Counted from the first letter of the stretch, positions 22,234-30,268 are shown. The stretch is 64,000 nucleotides of DNA from an uncultured Dehalococcoidia bacterium (GCA_958295525.1 OY282355.1:62001-126000), one strand, 5' to 3'. Numbers and translations are program-made. Notes: generated from the letters alone by a model not told the origin.

Positions 22234-23406
22234 ATGCCGGATTTGGACTTGCTCCGCGTTGACCATATCGGAAGCCTGGCGCGGCCCCGCGCCTTGCTGG
22301 AGATGCACGCGCGATTCGACGCCGGAGACGCCTCGCTCGAGGAGTTGACCGCGCTCGAGGACGAGGCGATACGAGACGTCGTCGCCAAGCAGGAGGGCGT
22401 CGGCTTTCCCGTCGTCAACGACGGGGAGTTCCGCCGCCGGAATTTCCAGGACAGTTTCGGCGCGGTGGTCTCCGGCTACGACGCCCCGGAGAGCCGTGAG
22501 GAATACGAACGATGGCAAGAGGGCTCCAGGTCGCAGCGCGAGGAGCGCGTCGAGTCCGGTCCGCAGGTCGCGGGGCCGCCTGTGGTCACGCGCCGCGCCG
22601 CGAGGGAGCGTCTCGTTTTGCGGCGCAACCTTCCGCTCGAGGAGCATCGGTTCGTCGCGAGCATCGCGGGCGCGCCCGACAAGGTGACGCTCATTGGCCC
22701 CGACCGCGTCGCTCAGCGATTCGACTGGCAAGCGTCGGAGGGCGTCTACGCCGGATTGGACGATTTCACGAGCCACGTCGCGGAGATCGAGCGCGAGATG
22801 GTTCTGCAGTTGGCGGAGGCGGGCTGCGGGTACGTGCAGATAGACGCGCCGGGCTACACGGCCTACGTGGACGAGCCGTCGCTTGCGGCGATGCGGGCGC
22901 GCGGCGAAGACCCGGCGGAGAATCTCGCGCGCTCCATCGCGGCGGACAACCGCGTCATCGAGGGCGTCGAGGGGGTTACGTTCGGCATTCACGTGTGCCG
23001 GGGCAACTCGCGGGCGGTGGATCCCGCGACGGGGCGGATGGTTCCGCAGTGGCACCGCGAGGGGCATTACGACGCCATCGCGGAGCAACTTTTCACGGGG
23101 CTGCGCCACAAGCGCCTTCTCTTGGAGTACGACAGCGACCGCGCCGGAAGTTTCGAGCCGCTGCGCTTCGCGCCGAAGGACAAGGTCGTCGTGCTTGGGC
23201 TCGTGACGACGAAGAGCCCGGAGGCGGAGCGCCCGGACGACCTGCTGCGCCGGATCGAGGAGGCGTCGCGCTACATCGGCGTCGAGCAACTGGCGCTCAG
23301 TCCGCAGTGCGGGTTCGCAAGCGGCGCGGCGGAGACGCTGCCGGAGGACGCGCAGTGGCGCAAGTTGGAGGCGATACTCGAAACCGCCGCCCGCGTCTGG
23401 GGTTAG
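22234..23406 (+). CDS. Cobalamin-independent methionine synthase-like methyltransferase (MetE C-terminal family)
   Basis: A 390-residue, single-barrel protein equivalent to the C-terminal half of MetE. The zinc ligands are visible as GIHVCRGNSR (His253, Cys255) and LSPQCGFASG (Cys359). The N-terminal half of full MetE is absent, as in YxjG/YxjH-like and archaeal enzymes, so the methyl donor need not be polyglutamyl methyltetrahydrofolate. The start is ATG 22234, with AGGAGG upstream and DHIGSLARP, the usual family opening, close to the N-terminus; a longer open frame upstream is low-complexity. It probably transfers a methyl group to homocysteine or another thiol. Confidence 0.85.
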   Translation: MPDLDLLRVDHIGSLARPRALLEMHARFDAGDASLEELTALEDEAIRDVVAKQEGVGFPVVNDGEFRRRNFQDSFGAVVSGYDAPESREEYERWQEGSRSQREERVESGPQVAGPPVVTRRAARERLVLRRNLPLEEHRFVASIAGAPDKVTLIGPDRVAQRFDWQASEGVYAGLDDFTSHVAEIEREMVLQLAEAGCGYVQIDAPGYTAYVDEPSLAAMRARGEDPAENLARSIAADNRVIEGVEGVTFGIHVCRGNSRAVDPATGRMVPQWHREGHYDAIAEQLFTGLRHKRLLLEYDSDRAGSFEPLRFAPKDKVVVLGLVTTKSPEAERPDDLLRRIEEASRYIGVEQLALSPQCGFASGAAETLPEDAQWRKLEAILETAARVWG

Positions 23407-23416
23407 AGGGGGCGAG

Positions 23417-23580
23417 ATTCCCGCCTACGCGGGAATGACGATGCGCTGCGCGCCCCGTCTGGGGGCGAGGTTCCCGCCTGCGCGGGAATGACGGGGCCAG
23501 GGGCGAGATTCCCGCTTTCGCGGGAATGACGGGGCGCTGCACGCCCCGTCTAGGGGCGCGATTCCCGCCTACGCGGGAAT
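23417..23580 (+). repeat. Cluster of four dRS3-like palindromes (forward)
   Basis: Copies begin at 23417, 23470, 23508 and 23561, spaced 38-53 bases, with loops CTAC, CTGC, TTTC and CTAC. All read GGGAATGACG on the right. They lie in the 258-base gap before ispF. The intervals contain a CGCTGC(A/G)CGCCCCGTC-type unit repeated near 23440 and 23535. Confidence 0.9.
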
Positions 23581-23644
23581 GACGGGAATGAGGCGGGAAC
23601 GGCGGGGCAAGGGGAGGGATGGGGGGACGGCGGCGGAACTGGGT

Positions 23645-23650
23645 TAGAAT
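23645..23650 (+). promoter_or_regulatory. Candidate -10 box (TAGAAT) for ispF
   Basis: TAGAAT ends 14 bases before ATG 23665 and there is no Shine-Dalgarno, so the leader would be only a few bases long. Confidence 0.45.
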
Positions 23651-23664
23651 GCGGCGCCGCTAAT

Positions 23665-24189
23665 ATGACCACCCGATTCGGCATAGGCTACGACGCGCAC
23701 CGGCTCGCCGAGGGCGTTCCTCTCGTGCTGGGCGGCGAGCGCGTTCCCTCGGAGCGCGGGCTCGCCGGGCACAGCGACGGCGACGCGGCGGCGCACGCCG
23801 TCGTGGACGCGCTCCTCGGCGCGGCGGCGCTCGGCGACATCGGCGCGCGCTTCCCCGAGGACGATCCCGCCACGCCGCGCGGCGTCTCGAGCCTCGTTCT
23901 TCTCGAGCGGACGTCGGCGCTTCTGCGCGAGGCCGGCTGGCGCGTGGTCAACGTGGATGCTACAATCGTTCTTCAGCGTCCCCGGCTCGCGGATCATCTT
24001 CCCGCGATGCGGGCCAACTTCGCCGCCGCCATTGGCGTGGACGTCTCCGCCGTGAGCGTCAAGGCGACCACCGAGGACGGGCTCGGCTTCACGGGGGCGG
24101 GCGACGGCGCGTCCGCTATGGCGGTCGCCTCAATTACGGACGATTCCGGCATCACGGACGCCTCCGGCTCTATGGACGATTCCGCATGA
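23665..24189 (+). CDS. ispF: 2-C-methyl-D-erythritol 2,4-cyclodiphosphate synthase
   Basis: IspF catalyses the cyclisation step of the MEP isoprenoid pathway. Signature segments are IGYDAHRL (metal ligands Asp and His), HSDGDAAAHAVVDALLGAAA with the third metal His, and DIGARFPEDDP, followed by the CTP/substrate region VSVKATTEDGLGFTG. The usual enzyme of about 158 residues ends near ASITD; here a 15-residue tail with the imperfect repeat TDDSG-ITDASG-SMDDS follows. The last four bases overlap the cysS start (ATGA), so the two are translationally coupled. The usual upstream partner ispD is 16 kb away. Confidence 0.95.
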   Translation: MTTRFGIGYDAHRLAEGVPLVLGGERVPSERGLAGHSDGDAAAHAVVDALLGAAALGDIGARFPEDDPATPRGVSSLVLLERTSALLREAGWRVVNVDATIVLQRPRLADHLPAMRANFAAAIGVDVSAVSVKATTEDGLGFTGAGDGASAMAVASITDDSGITDASGSMDDSA

Positions 24190-25553
24190 AACTCTCCGAC
24201 ACGCTGACCGGCCAGAAGCGCGAGTTCGCGCCTTCCGGCGACGAGGTTCGCATCTATGTCTGCGGCGTGACGCCCTACTCGTCGGCGCACGTCGGCCACG
24301 CGATGAGTTACATCGTCTTCGACGCGCTCCACCGCTATTTGGAGTTCCGCGGCTTCCGGGTGCGGCGCGTTCAGAATTTCACGGACATAGACGACAAACT
24401 CATCGAGCGCGCCGCGCAAGAGGGAACGACGGTCGAGGCGCTCGCGGAGAAGCACGTCGCCGAGTACTTCGAGAATATGGCCGCTCTCAATGTCCGCGAG
24501 GCCGACGTCTACCCTCGCGCGACGCAGGAACTGCCTAAGATCGTCGAGATGATCGCCGGCCTCGTCGCCTCGGGGCACGCCTACGAGTCGGGGGGCGACG
24601 TCTATTTCCGCGTCCGCAGCGACGAGGAGTACGGCAAGTTGAGCCGGCGGTCGCTGGACGCGATGCGGGCGGGGGCGCGGGTGGAGCCGGGCGTGAGCAA
24701 GGAGCATCCGATGGACTTCGCGCTTTGGAAGTCCGCGAAAGCGGGCGAGCCCGCGTGGGAGAGTCCCTGGGGAGCGGGCCGTCCGGGCTGGCACATCGAG
24801 TGCTCCGCGATGGCGCTGCGCTATCTGGGCGAGAGCGTGGACATCCACGGCGGGGGGCAGGACCTCGTCTTTCCGCATCATGAGAACGAAATCGCCCAGA
24901 GCGAGGCGTTCACCGGCAAGCGTCCGTTCGCCCGTTTTTGGCTGCACAACGGCCTGCTCAATATGGACGCGCAGAAGATGAGCAAGTCGCTGGGCAACTT
25001 GGTGACGATCAGCGAGGCGCTGGCGCGCTATTCGGCGGACGCCATTCGTCTCTCCGTGCTGAACGCGCACTACCGCAGCCCTGGCTACTACTCCGACGAG
25101 GCGCTCGCGGGGTCGGAGCGCGCCGCGGCCCGCCTCCGGCAGGCGCTCGCCGCTCCCGCGAACGGGGACGCGGGCGCCGCCCTCGATCCGCAGCCCGCCC
25201 GCGAGCGGTTCGTCGAGGCGATGGACGACGACCTCAACACGCCGCAGGCGGTCGCCGCGCTGTTCGACCTCGCGCGGGAGGTCAACCGCGAGTCGGCGGA
25301 GGGGCGAGGGGTCGCGGGGGCGCAGGAGACGCTGCGCGAATTGGCGGGCGTGCTTGGCCTCACGCTGCGCGAGCCGGAGTCGGCGGTGGACGCGGGATTC
25401 GCCGCCCGCGTGGACGCGCTCGTCGCCCGCCGCAGCGAACTCCGCGCCGCGCGCGATTTCGCAGGCGCCGACGGCGTCCGCGCCGAACTCGCCGCGATGG
25501 GGATCGAACTCACCGACTCCCCGTCGGGCACGACGTGGCGCGCAGCCGGGTGA
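24186..25553 (+). CDS. cysS: Cysteinyl-tRNA synthetase
   Basis: A 455-residue class I aminoacyl-tRNA synthetase. Zinc ligand Cys is in IYVCGVTPY, the HIGH motif is SAHVGHA, GWHIECSAMA and DLVFPHHENEIAQSEA complete the zinc and active site, and AQKMSKSLGN is KMSKS. The C-terminal helical domain ends in RAELAAMGIELTDSPSGTTW. Length is normal. The start overlaps the ispF stop. Downstream lies the membrane protein/TIR cassette. Confidence 0.97.
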   Translation: MKLSDTLTGQKREFAPSGDEVRIYVCGVTPYSSAHVGHAMSYIVFDALHRYLEFRGFRVRRVQNFTDIDDKLIERAAQEGTTVEALAEKHVAEYFENMAALNVREADVYPRATQELPKIVEMIAGLVASGHAYESGGDVYFRVRSDEEYGKLSRRSLDAMRAGARVEPGVSKEHPMDFALWKSAKAGEPAWESPWGAGRPGWHIECSAMALRYLGESVDIHGGGQDLVFPHHENEIAQSEAFTGKRPFARFWLHNGLLNMDAQKMSKSLGNLVTISEALARYSADAIRLSVLNAHYRSPGYYSDEALAGSERAAARLRQALAAPANGDAGAALDPQPARERFVEAMDDDLNTPQAVAALFDLAREVNRESAEGRGVAGAQETLRELAGVLGLTLREPESAVDAGFAARVDALVARRSELRAARDFAGADGVRAELAAMGIELTDSPSGTTWRAAG

Positions 25554-25580
25554 CAGAGGGGGGGGGAGCGCCGAGCGAGT

Positions 25581-25586
25581 TACGAT
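25581..25586 (+). promoter_or_regulatory. Possible -10 box (TACGAT) before the membrane/TIR cassette
   Basis: TACGAT lies 28 bases after the cysS stop and about 67 bases before ATG 25654. No matched -35 box is obvious, so this is a weak call. Confidence 0.3.
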
Positions 25587-25653
25587 GGCAGCGTAAAGGG
25601 GGGTATAGGCGGCGGGCGGACTACGTGGAGCTTCAGCAGGAAAGAGATGGACT

Positions 25654-26121
25654 ATGGCTCTCCGATCGCTCCACAACGCTGACTCCTCGTCCGTCCAAGC
25701 CCACCTGACCATTATGCAAGGCGTGGTCCAGCGGATGGCGGAGAACAGCCGCGCGTGCAAAGTCTGGTGTGTCACGCTCGTTTCCGCGATCCTCGTGCTC
25801 GTGGCGCGCACTGGCGAGCCCCGGCATGCGTTGCTCGCGCTTGCCCCCGTTGCGCTCTTCTGGCTGCTGGACGCCTACTACCTCGCGCTGGAGCGGGCGC
25901 TCCGCAAGTCATATGAGGCGTTCGTTTCCAAACTGCACGCGGGCAACTTGGCGACGGCTGACTTGTACCGCGTGAAACCCACGAAGATGAGCGCCAGGCT
26001 CTTCGCGGCGTGCATCAGATCGTTCTCGGTTTGGCTGTTCTACGTCGTCTTGCTCGTTACGATTGTGCTCGCGTGGCTGCTTGTGCTACCATCGGATTCG
26101 ATGCTGGCGAGAGGAGAATAG
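25654..26121 (+). CDS. Three-helix membrane protein, partner of TIR-like effector (155 aa)
   Basis: A small membrane protein with an N-terminal amphipathic stretch AHLTIMQGVVQRMAENS, a first hairpin of two membrane segments (about 36-51 and 59-74) separated by a short loop, a cytoplasmic helix (LERALRKSYEAFVSKLHAGN) and a third membrane segment (about 125-145). The pattern RMAxNSxxxK followed by FWxLDAYYL...ERxxRxxYE belongs to a small membrane family that, from memory, sits next to TIR-like genes. It ends two bases before the TIR gene, whose ribosome-binding site (GAGGAGAA) is embedded in its last codons, so the two are one translational unit. It could be a sensor, anchor or pore. Confidence 0.75.
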   Translation: MALRSLHNADSSSVQAHLTIMQGVVQRMAENSRACKVWCVTLVSAILVLVARTGEPRHALLALAPVALFWLLDAYYLALERALRKSYEAFVSKLHAGNLATADLYRVKPTKMSARLFAACIRSFSVWLFYVVLLVTIVLAWLLVLPSDSMLARGE

Positions 26122-26123
26122 CG

Positions 26124-26699
26124 ATGGAGACAATAGTTCCGAGGCACAATGTGTTCATCAGCTACCACGTTCAAGACAAACGGAGCAAAGACGAGTTTGT
26201 CCAGATGATGGGCGATAGCATCGTGGACAAGTCGGTTAACGTTGGAGACATCGATGACACGGGAGACATCACGCTTGACGCAGTTCGCCAGAGGATCCGC
26301 GATGAGTTCATCGCTCCTGCGAGCGTCACGGTCGTATTGATTGGTCCGTGTACGTGGCGGCGCAAGCATGTGGATTGGGAGATCGCGTCGAGCATCAGCG
26401 AGACTAGCAAAAACTTTAGGTGTGGATTGCTTGGCATCTTCCTCCCGAACCACCCGAACTACAACGAATCCACGTATGACTCCCATCTGATTCCTCCAAG
26501 GCTTGCGGACAATTGCAACGGGGACGATCCTTTCGCGCTTGTCTATGACTTGCCGCAATGGAACAGACAATCCGTTGTAGAGATTCAGGGTTGGATACAC
26601 AAAGCGTTCAACAGGCGAAAGGGCGCCCCGCCGAACAACCGGAGGCCGCAGTTCGGCAAGAACTGGAAAGGTCCGTGTTCAGCAGGGTGGCAAGGCTAG
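26124..26699 (+). CDS. TIR-like domain protein (MTH538/DUF1863, ThsB-like)
   Basis: A 191-residue single-domain protein. It opens with RHNVFISYHVQDKRSKDEF (residues 7-25), the first strand and loop of the MTH538/ThsB TIR-like fold, continues with ASVTVVLIGPCTWRRKHVDW and the helix glutamate in DWEIASSI (Glu86) that in TIR enzymes is the NAD-cleaving residue, and has LLGIFLP as a later strand. ATG 26124 has GAGGAG upstream. By analogy it may cleave NAD or produce a cyclic ADP-ribose signal. No ThsA-type effector is nearby, so this is not a canonical Thoeris system. Base composition is lower in GC than the flanking cysS and fabI. Confidence 0.8.
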   Translation: METIVPRHNVFISYHVQDKRSKDEFVQMMGDSIVDKSVNVGDIDDTGDITLDAVRQRIRDEFIAPASVTVVLIGPCTWRRKHVDWEIASSISETSKNFRCGLLGIFLPNHPNYNESTYDSHLIPPRLADNCNGDDPFALVYDLPQWNRQSVVEIQGWIHKAFNRRKGAPPNNRRPQFGKNWKGPCSAGWQG

Positions 26700-26765
26700 C
26701 GGAGCGATTTGCCGCTCACGCTTGCACGGGCATTTTGGAGGCGCGGGCGGCGGCGCCGCCCTCCC

Positions 26766-27539
26766 CTACACTCCCATTACGTTGTAGCCCGCGTCCACGT
26801 AGAGCACGTGCCCGGTGACGCCGGACGCGAGCGGGCTCGCCAGGAACAACGCCGCCGCGCCGACCTCCTCCTGCGTGATGTTCCGGCGGAGCGGCGACCG
26901 GCTCGCGTGAATCTCGTGCATATTGGAGAAGCCGGAGATGCCCCGCGCCGCCAGCGTGTTCAGCGGCCCCGCCGAGACCGCGTTCACCCGGATGCCGCGC
27001 GGGCCGTACTCCGCCGCGAGTTGCTTCACTTCGTTCTCCAGCGCGGCTTTGGCGACGCCCATTACGTTGTAGCCGGGGTACACCTTGTCCGCCGCGTGGA
27101 ACGTCAGCGTCAGAATGCTGCCGCCCTCGCTCATTCGCTCCGCCGCCGCGCGCGCCACCGGAAGCAGCGAGTACGCGCTGACCTCCAGCGCGGTGCGGAA
27201 CCCTTCGACGCCCGTCGCCGAAAACGCCCCGTCCAAGTCCTCCCGATTTGCGAAGGCGACGCTGTGCGCCGCGACCGCCAGGGGCGCCGTGTCCGCCGCC
27301 TGCGCCACCGCCGCCTGCGCCGCCGCCTCGTCCAGCACGTCGCACTCCACCGCCTGCGCGCGCTCCATCCCCTCCACGAGCCCGAGCGCGGAGCGCCCCA
27401 TCCGCTCGTTTTGGTAGGTGATTGTCAGCGCGGCGCCAGCGGCGTGCAACTGCCGAGCGATCGCCCACGCGATGCTCCGCTGATTCGCCACGCCGAACAC
27501 GACGGCGCTCCGGCCGGAGAGGTCTATCGCAACCGCCAT
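26766..27539 (-). CDS. fabI: Enoyl-[acyl-carrier-protein] reductase (NADH)
   Basis: A 257-residue FabI, the final reductase of the fatty-acid elongation cycle. The nonstandard Rossmann start is VVFGVANQRSIAWAIARQL (GxxxxxSxxxA), and the catalytic Tyr/Lys pair is in YPGYNVMGVAKAALE (Y-X6-K). The region SRSPLRRNITQEEVG and the C-terminus HVLYVDAGYNVMGV are typical. AAGGAG precedes the ATG. It follows the EVE gene by 13 bases on the minus strand and is probably transcribed with it. Confidence 0.95.
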   Translation of the reverse strand: MAVAIDLSGRSAVVFGVANQRSIAWAIARQLHAAGAALTITYQNERMGRSALGLVEGMERAQAVECDVLDEAAAQAAVAQAADTAPLAVAAHSVAFANREDLDGAFSATGVEGFRTALEVSAYSLLPVARAAAERMSEGGSILTLTFHAADKVYPGYNVMGVAKAALENEVKQLAAEYGPRGIRVNAVSAGPLNTLAARGISGFSNMHEIHASRSPLRRNITQEEVGAAALFLASPLASGVTGHVLYVDAGYNVMGV

Positions 27540-27552
27540 GCGCGCCCGCTCC

Positions 27553-28083
27553 TTACAGCCTGCCCGTGAACTGCGCCTCGCGGGCGCGCGGCCCGTGCCT
27601 CGGGTCGGGAACGAGCGCGACCTCGGGGCGGACTCGCCCGCGCCGCAACTCGTGCTCGATCAACAGGAAATCGCGTTTCGGGATCAGGTGCAGCAGCCCC
27701 TGGAACGCGAGCGGCCACTCCTCGGGCGGCCAGCGCTTCACGTACTCCAGGCGCGGCGCGATCAGGCGCGCGTCCACTGCGCGGTCGGCGTCCGTCGTAA
27801 CGTCCGGCTTCGTCTTGACGCGCCACGCGAGCGGCTCCTTCGGGTCCGGCGACGGCCAGCGCGGATTCCGATCCTCGAAGTACGTGCCCGTGATGGTCAC
27901 GGTCGCCCCGAACACCATGCGCTCGGTCACGTAGAACAGCGCGCGGTCGCCCACTTCCATCCGCTGGGCGCGTCGGCGGTGCGGACGCCCCACTCCAAGC
28001 AGCGTGAACCCGTCTTCAACGCAGACGTCGTAATACTCCGGCCACACGGAGAGCATCCAATAGTTGCGGGGCGCGTTCGCCAT
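27553..28083 (-). CDS. EVE domain protein (PUA-like)
   Basis: A 176-residue single-domain protein with NYWMLSVWPEYYDVCVEDGF at the start, GDRALFYVTERMVFGATVTI in the middle and YVKRWPPEEWPLAFQGLLH toward the end. EVE domains are PUA-like folds that bind modified nucleobases in RNA or DNA and are frequent partners of restriction systems; here the neighbour is fabI rather than a nuclease. The TAGAAT box at 28090-28095 ends six bases before the ATG, so a leaderless start is likely. Function beyond nucleic-acid binding is not assignable. Confidence 0.8.
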   Translation of the reverse strand: MANAPRNYWMLSVWPEYYDVCVEDGFTLLGVGRPHRRRAQRMEVGDRALFYVTERMVFGATVTITGTYFEDRNPRWPSPDPKEPLAWRVKTKPDVTTDADRAVDARLIAPRLEYVKRWPPEEWPLAFQGLLHLIPKRDFLLIEHELRRGRVRPEVALVPDPRHGPRAREAQFTGRL

Positions 28084-28089
28084 AGCCCC

Positions 28090-28095
28090 ATTCTA
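28090..28095 (-). promoter_or_regulatory. Candidate -10 box (TAGAAT), leaderless EVE-fabI transcript
   Basis: The minus-strand TAGAAT is followed by exactly six bases and ATG 28083, the spacing seen at 6316 and 7162. Confidence 0.5.
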
Positions 28096-28114
28096 CCACG
28101 CCCCCTGTTCCGTC

Positions 28115-28133
28115 ATTCCGTGTAGGCGGGAAT
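28115..28133 (-). repeat. Decayed dRS3-like palindrome (reverse)
   Basis: One base shorter than the standard copy and with a damaged left arm (ATTCCGTG), followed by CTCGCCC as in the other reverse-oriented copies. Confidence 0.7.
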
Positions 28134-28271
28134 CTCGCCCCCAGACGCAGCGCGCCGCGCGCGGATTTAAGAAACGACGGATGGGGGCGGGAACGACGAG
28201 GCGCCCTGCGCCCGTCCGCGATGCGGATTCGTTGCGCGGGCGGGGCGGCGCGTATCATGCCCGTCAGCAAG

Positions 28272-29558
28272 ATGCGCGCGCTGCGGAGCAATCTGACGCT
28301 GGGGATGGCGGCGCTCGCCGTCGCGCTGCTGATCGCCGCGGGAGCGGGGCGCGGCGGGACGATCAGCGAGTTGCGCCTCGCCACCGCCGCCTACGAGCAA
28401 GACCTCGTCCGCTGGGAAATCGTCCATTTCCCGCAGAAGTGGCTGCGCTTGGCGGCGGGCGCGTTCCGGAGCGCGCCCGGCCCGGAGGAGCGGCAGGCGC
28501 GGGCCGAGGAGTTCTTCGCGCTCGGCGGGGAGATCGCGGCGCGGCGCGGCGAGTTGGAGCGCGCGATGGCGGCGCAGGCCGCGCAGGACAAGGCCGCCTC
28601 CGCGCAGGACGCGGTCGCCGCGCTCGAACGCAGGCGGGCGGCGCTCGCGCCCGATGTCGAGGAGACGCTCGAGGCCGCCCTCACGAACGCCCTCGACGAG
28701 TTGGGCGTCATTGCCCGGTACGGCCCCGTCCGCTGGCCGCCCGTGGACTTCACGTTCGAGGAGGGCGGCCACGTTCTCGTCCGCTCCCCCCGCGGCGCCG
28801 TCGTCCGCTTGCAAGACCGCCTGCTGAGCGCGGAGATGAGCCTGCCGCGGCAAGCGGCGCTGGAGCGCGCGGTCGAGGAGATGGACGCGGGCGTATCGGC
28901 TATCGTGGTTCGCATCGGCGGGCTCGCCACCTATCCGGCGCAGGTTACGCCGCATACCTCGCTCCACGGCGCGCTGTCCGTCGCGGCGCACGAATGGATG
29001 CACCACTGGCTCGCGTTCCGTCCGCTGGGCCGCAAGTGGGCAGCCGGGGGCGAACTGATGAGCGTCAACGAAACCGTCGCCAACATCGCCGCTGAGGAGA
29101 TCAGCGACCTGACGTTCGAGCGGCTCACCGGCGAGGCCGTCGCGCGCCCGCCTTGGCAGCCGCCGGGGGCGGAGGGAGAGGAAGAGGCGCCGCGCCCGAC
29201 CCCGGAGCCGGGCGAGTTCGACTTCCGCCGCGAGATGCGGGAGACCCGCGAGACGCTCGACGCGCTGCTCGCCGGAGGGGACGTTTCGGGCGCGGAGGCG
29301 TATCTGGAGGAGCGGCGGCGCGAATTCACGGCCAACGGCTTTCCGATCCGCAGGCTGAACACGGCGTGGTTCGCCTTCTACGGAACCTACGCCGACGGCC
29401 CGGCGTCCGGGAGCAGCCCCATCGATCCGCAACTGCGGACGCTCCGGGCGGACTCCTCCGGCCTCGCCGCGTTCCTCGACCGCGCCGCCGCCATAGACGA
29501 GGTGGGCGAGTTGGAGCGGCTCGCCCGCGAGGCTGGCTGGCGCCCCGACTCGCAGTAG
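28272..29558 (+). CDS. Membrane-anchored zinc metallopeptidase-like protein (HExxH)
   Basis: A protein of about 428 residues. An N-terminal membrane anchor (LTLGMAALAVALLIAAGAG) is followed by an Ala/Arg-rich coiled-coil-like helix region (about 85-150). A catalytic-type segment reads AAHEWMHHWLAF (HEWMH, HExxH), and a later VNETVANIAAEE offers the third-ligand glutamate of gluzincin peptidases. The C-terminal third is helical. ATG 28272 is chosen because TATCAT at 28253-28258 lies 13 bases before it and there is no Shine-Dalgarno; ATG 28257 overlaps that box. No close family is recognised. Confidence 0.65.
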   Translation: MRALRSNLTLGMAALAVALLIAAGAGRGGTISELRLATAAYEQDLVRWEIVHFPQKWLRLAAGAFRSAPGPEERQARAEEFFALGGEIAARRGELERAMAAQAAQDKAASAQDAVAALERRRAALAPDVEETLEAALTNALDELGVIARYGPVRWPPVDFTFEEGGHVLVRSPRGAVVRLQDRLLSAEMSLPRQAALERAVEEMDAGVSAIVVRIGGLATYPAQVTPHTSLHGALSVAAHEWMHHWLAFRPLGRKWAAGGELMSVNETVANIAAEEISDLTFERLTGEAVARPPWQPPGAEGEEEAPRPTPEPGEFDFRREMRETRETLDALLAGGDVSGAEAYLEERRREFTANGFPIRRLNTAWFAFYGTYADGPASGSSPIDPQLRTLRADSSGLAAFLDRAAAIDEVGELERLAREAGWRPDSQ

Positions 29559-29607
29559 GTTCCCTCGCGCTGAGGCTCGTCGAAGGAGCTCCGATGCTAT
29601 TCCAGGC

Positions 29608-29613
29608 TATAAT
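29608..29613 (+). promoter_or_regulatory. Consensus -10 box (TATAAT)
   Basis: A perfect TATAAT about 28 bases before ATG 29642, with AAGGAGA as ribosome-binding site in the leader. No good -35 box is visible 17 bases upstream. Confidence 0.55.
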
Positions 29614-29641
29614 GAGCGCAGTTTGCAAGGAGAATCGCTCC

Positions 29642-30076
29642 ATGACGACTACTCCAATTGCGCCGATAGAGCCTCACGCCGTTCACAGCGAACGGCTGCT
29701 CGCCCACGCGCGGGAGATGATTGAGAAGGGCGACCGGCTGCAGGCGTCCGAAAAGATCTGGGGAGCGGTTGTTCACGCCATTAAGGCCGTCGCGCGCGAA
29801 CGCGGTTGGAGTTTCACCAAACACCGGGGCTTCAACGAGGTCGTTCGGCATTTGGCGGAAGCGGCGGGGGAAGACAAGTTGGCGATGAACCGCCTCTACC
29901 GCAGTGTGGACTCGTTTCATACGAATTTCTACGGCGACACGAAGGAGCCTGCGGAGTTGGAGGAGGGGCTGGAGGACGCAACGGAGTTGATCCGCCTCCT
30001 GCATCGGGCGGACGAGAAGGCGCCGCGCAACCTCTCCGCTCCCCCCGGCGTCAACCGGCGCGGCGGCGCCCAGTAG
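29642..30076 (+). CDS. PaREP1/HEPN-like helical protein (144 aa)
   Basis: The pattern GDRLQASEKIWGAVVHAIKA followed by ERGWSFTKHRGFNEVVRHLA is the PaREP1-type signature, related to HEPN helical bundles. ATG 29642 has AAGGAGAATC upstream; a longer frame upstream lacks a signal. HEPN proteins are often toxins or RNases acting with a nucleotidyltransferase, but no MNT gene is nearby and the RxxxxH RNase motif is not clearly present, so this is best regarded as an orphan of unknown role. The C-terminal 15 residues are Pro/Gly/Arg-rich and probably disordered. Confidence 0.7.
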   Translation: MTTTPIAPIEPHAVHSERLLAHAREMIEKGDRLQASEKIWGAVVHAIKAVARERGWSFTKHRGFNEVVRHLAEAAGEDKLAMNRLYRSVDSFHTNFYGDTKEPAELEEGLEDATELIRLLHRADEKAPRNLSAPPGVNRRGGAQ

Positions 30077-30092
30077 GCTCCTCTGCCCCGCC

Positions 30093-30267
30093 ATTCCCGC
30101 GAAGGCGGGAATCTCGCCCCCGTCCGTAGCGCGCAGCGCATCGTCCTTCCCGCACACTGCCCCCGTCGTTCCCGCGTAGGCGGGAATCCCGCCCCCTCTG
30201 CATCGTCGTTCCCGCGTAGGCGGGAATCTCGCCCCCGCCTCCCTGTCGTTCCCGCGCAGGCGGGAAT
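30093..30267 (-). repeat. Cluster of four dRS3-like palindromes (reverse)
   Basis: Copies begin at 30093, 30168, 30208 and 30248 with loops GAAG, GTAG, GTAG and GCAG, each followed by CTC(G/A)CC or CCCGCC. The cluster fills the gap between two convergent genes. Confidence 0.9.
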
Positions 30268-30268
30268 C

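Noticed and set aside
25654-26699. Canonical Thoeris system
   Set aside because: The TIR is ThsB-like but there is no ThsA gene with a SIR2 or other NAD-binding effector; the partner is a small membrane protein.
29642-30076. HEPN-MNT toxin-antitoxin pair
   Set aside because: No nucleotidyltransferase gene is adjacent and the RNase motif is not evident.
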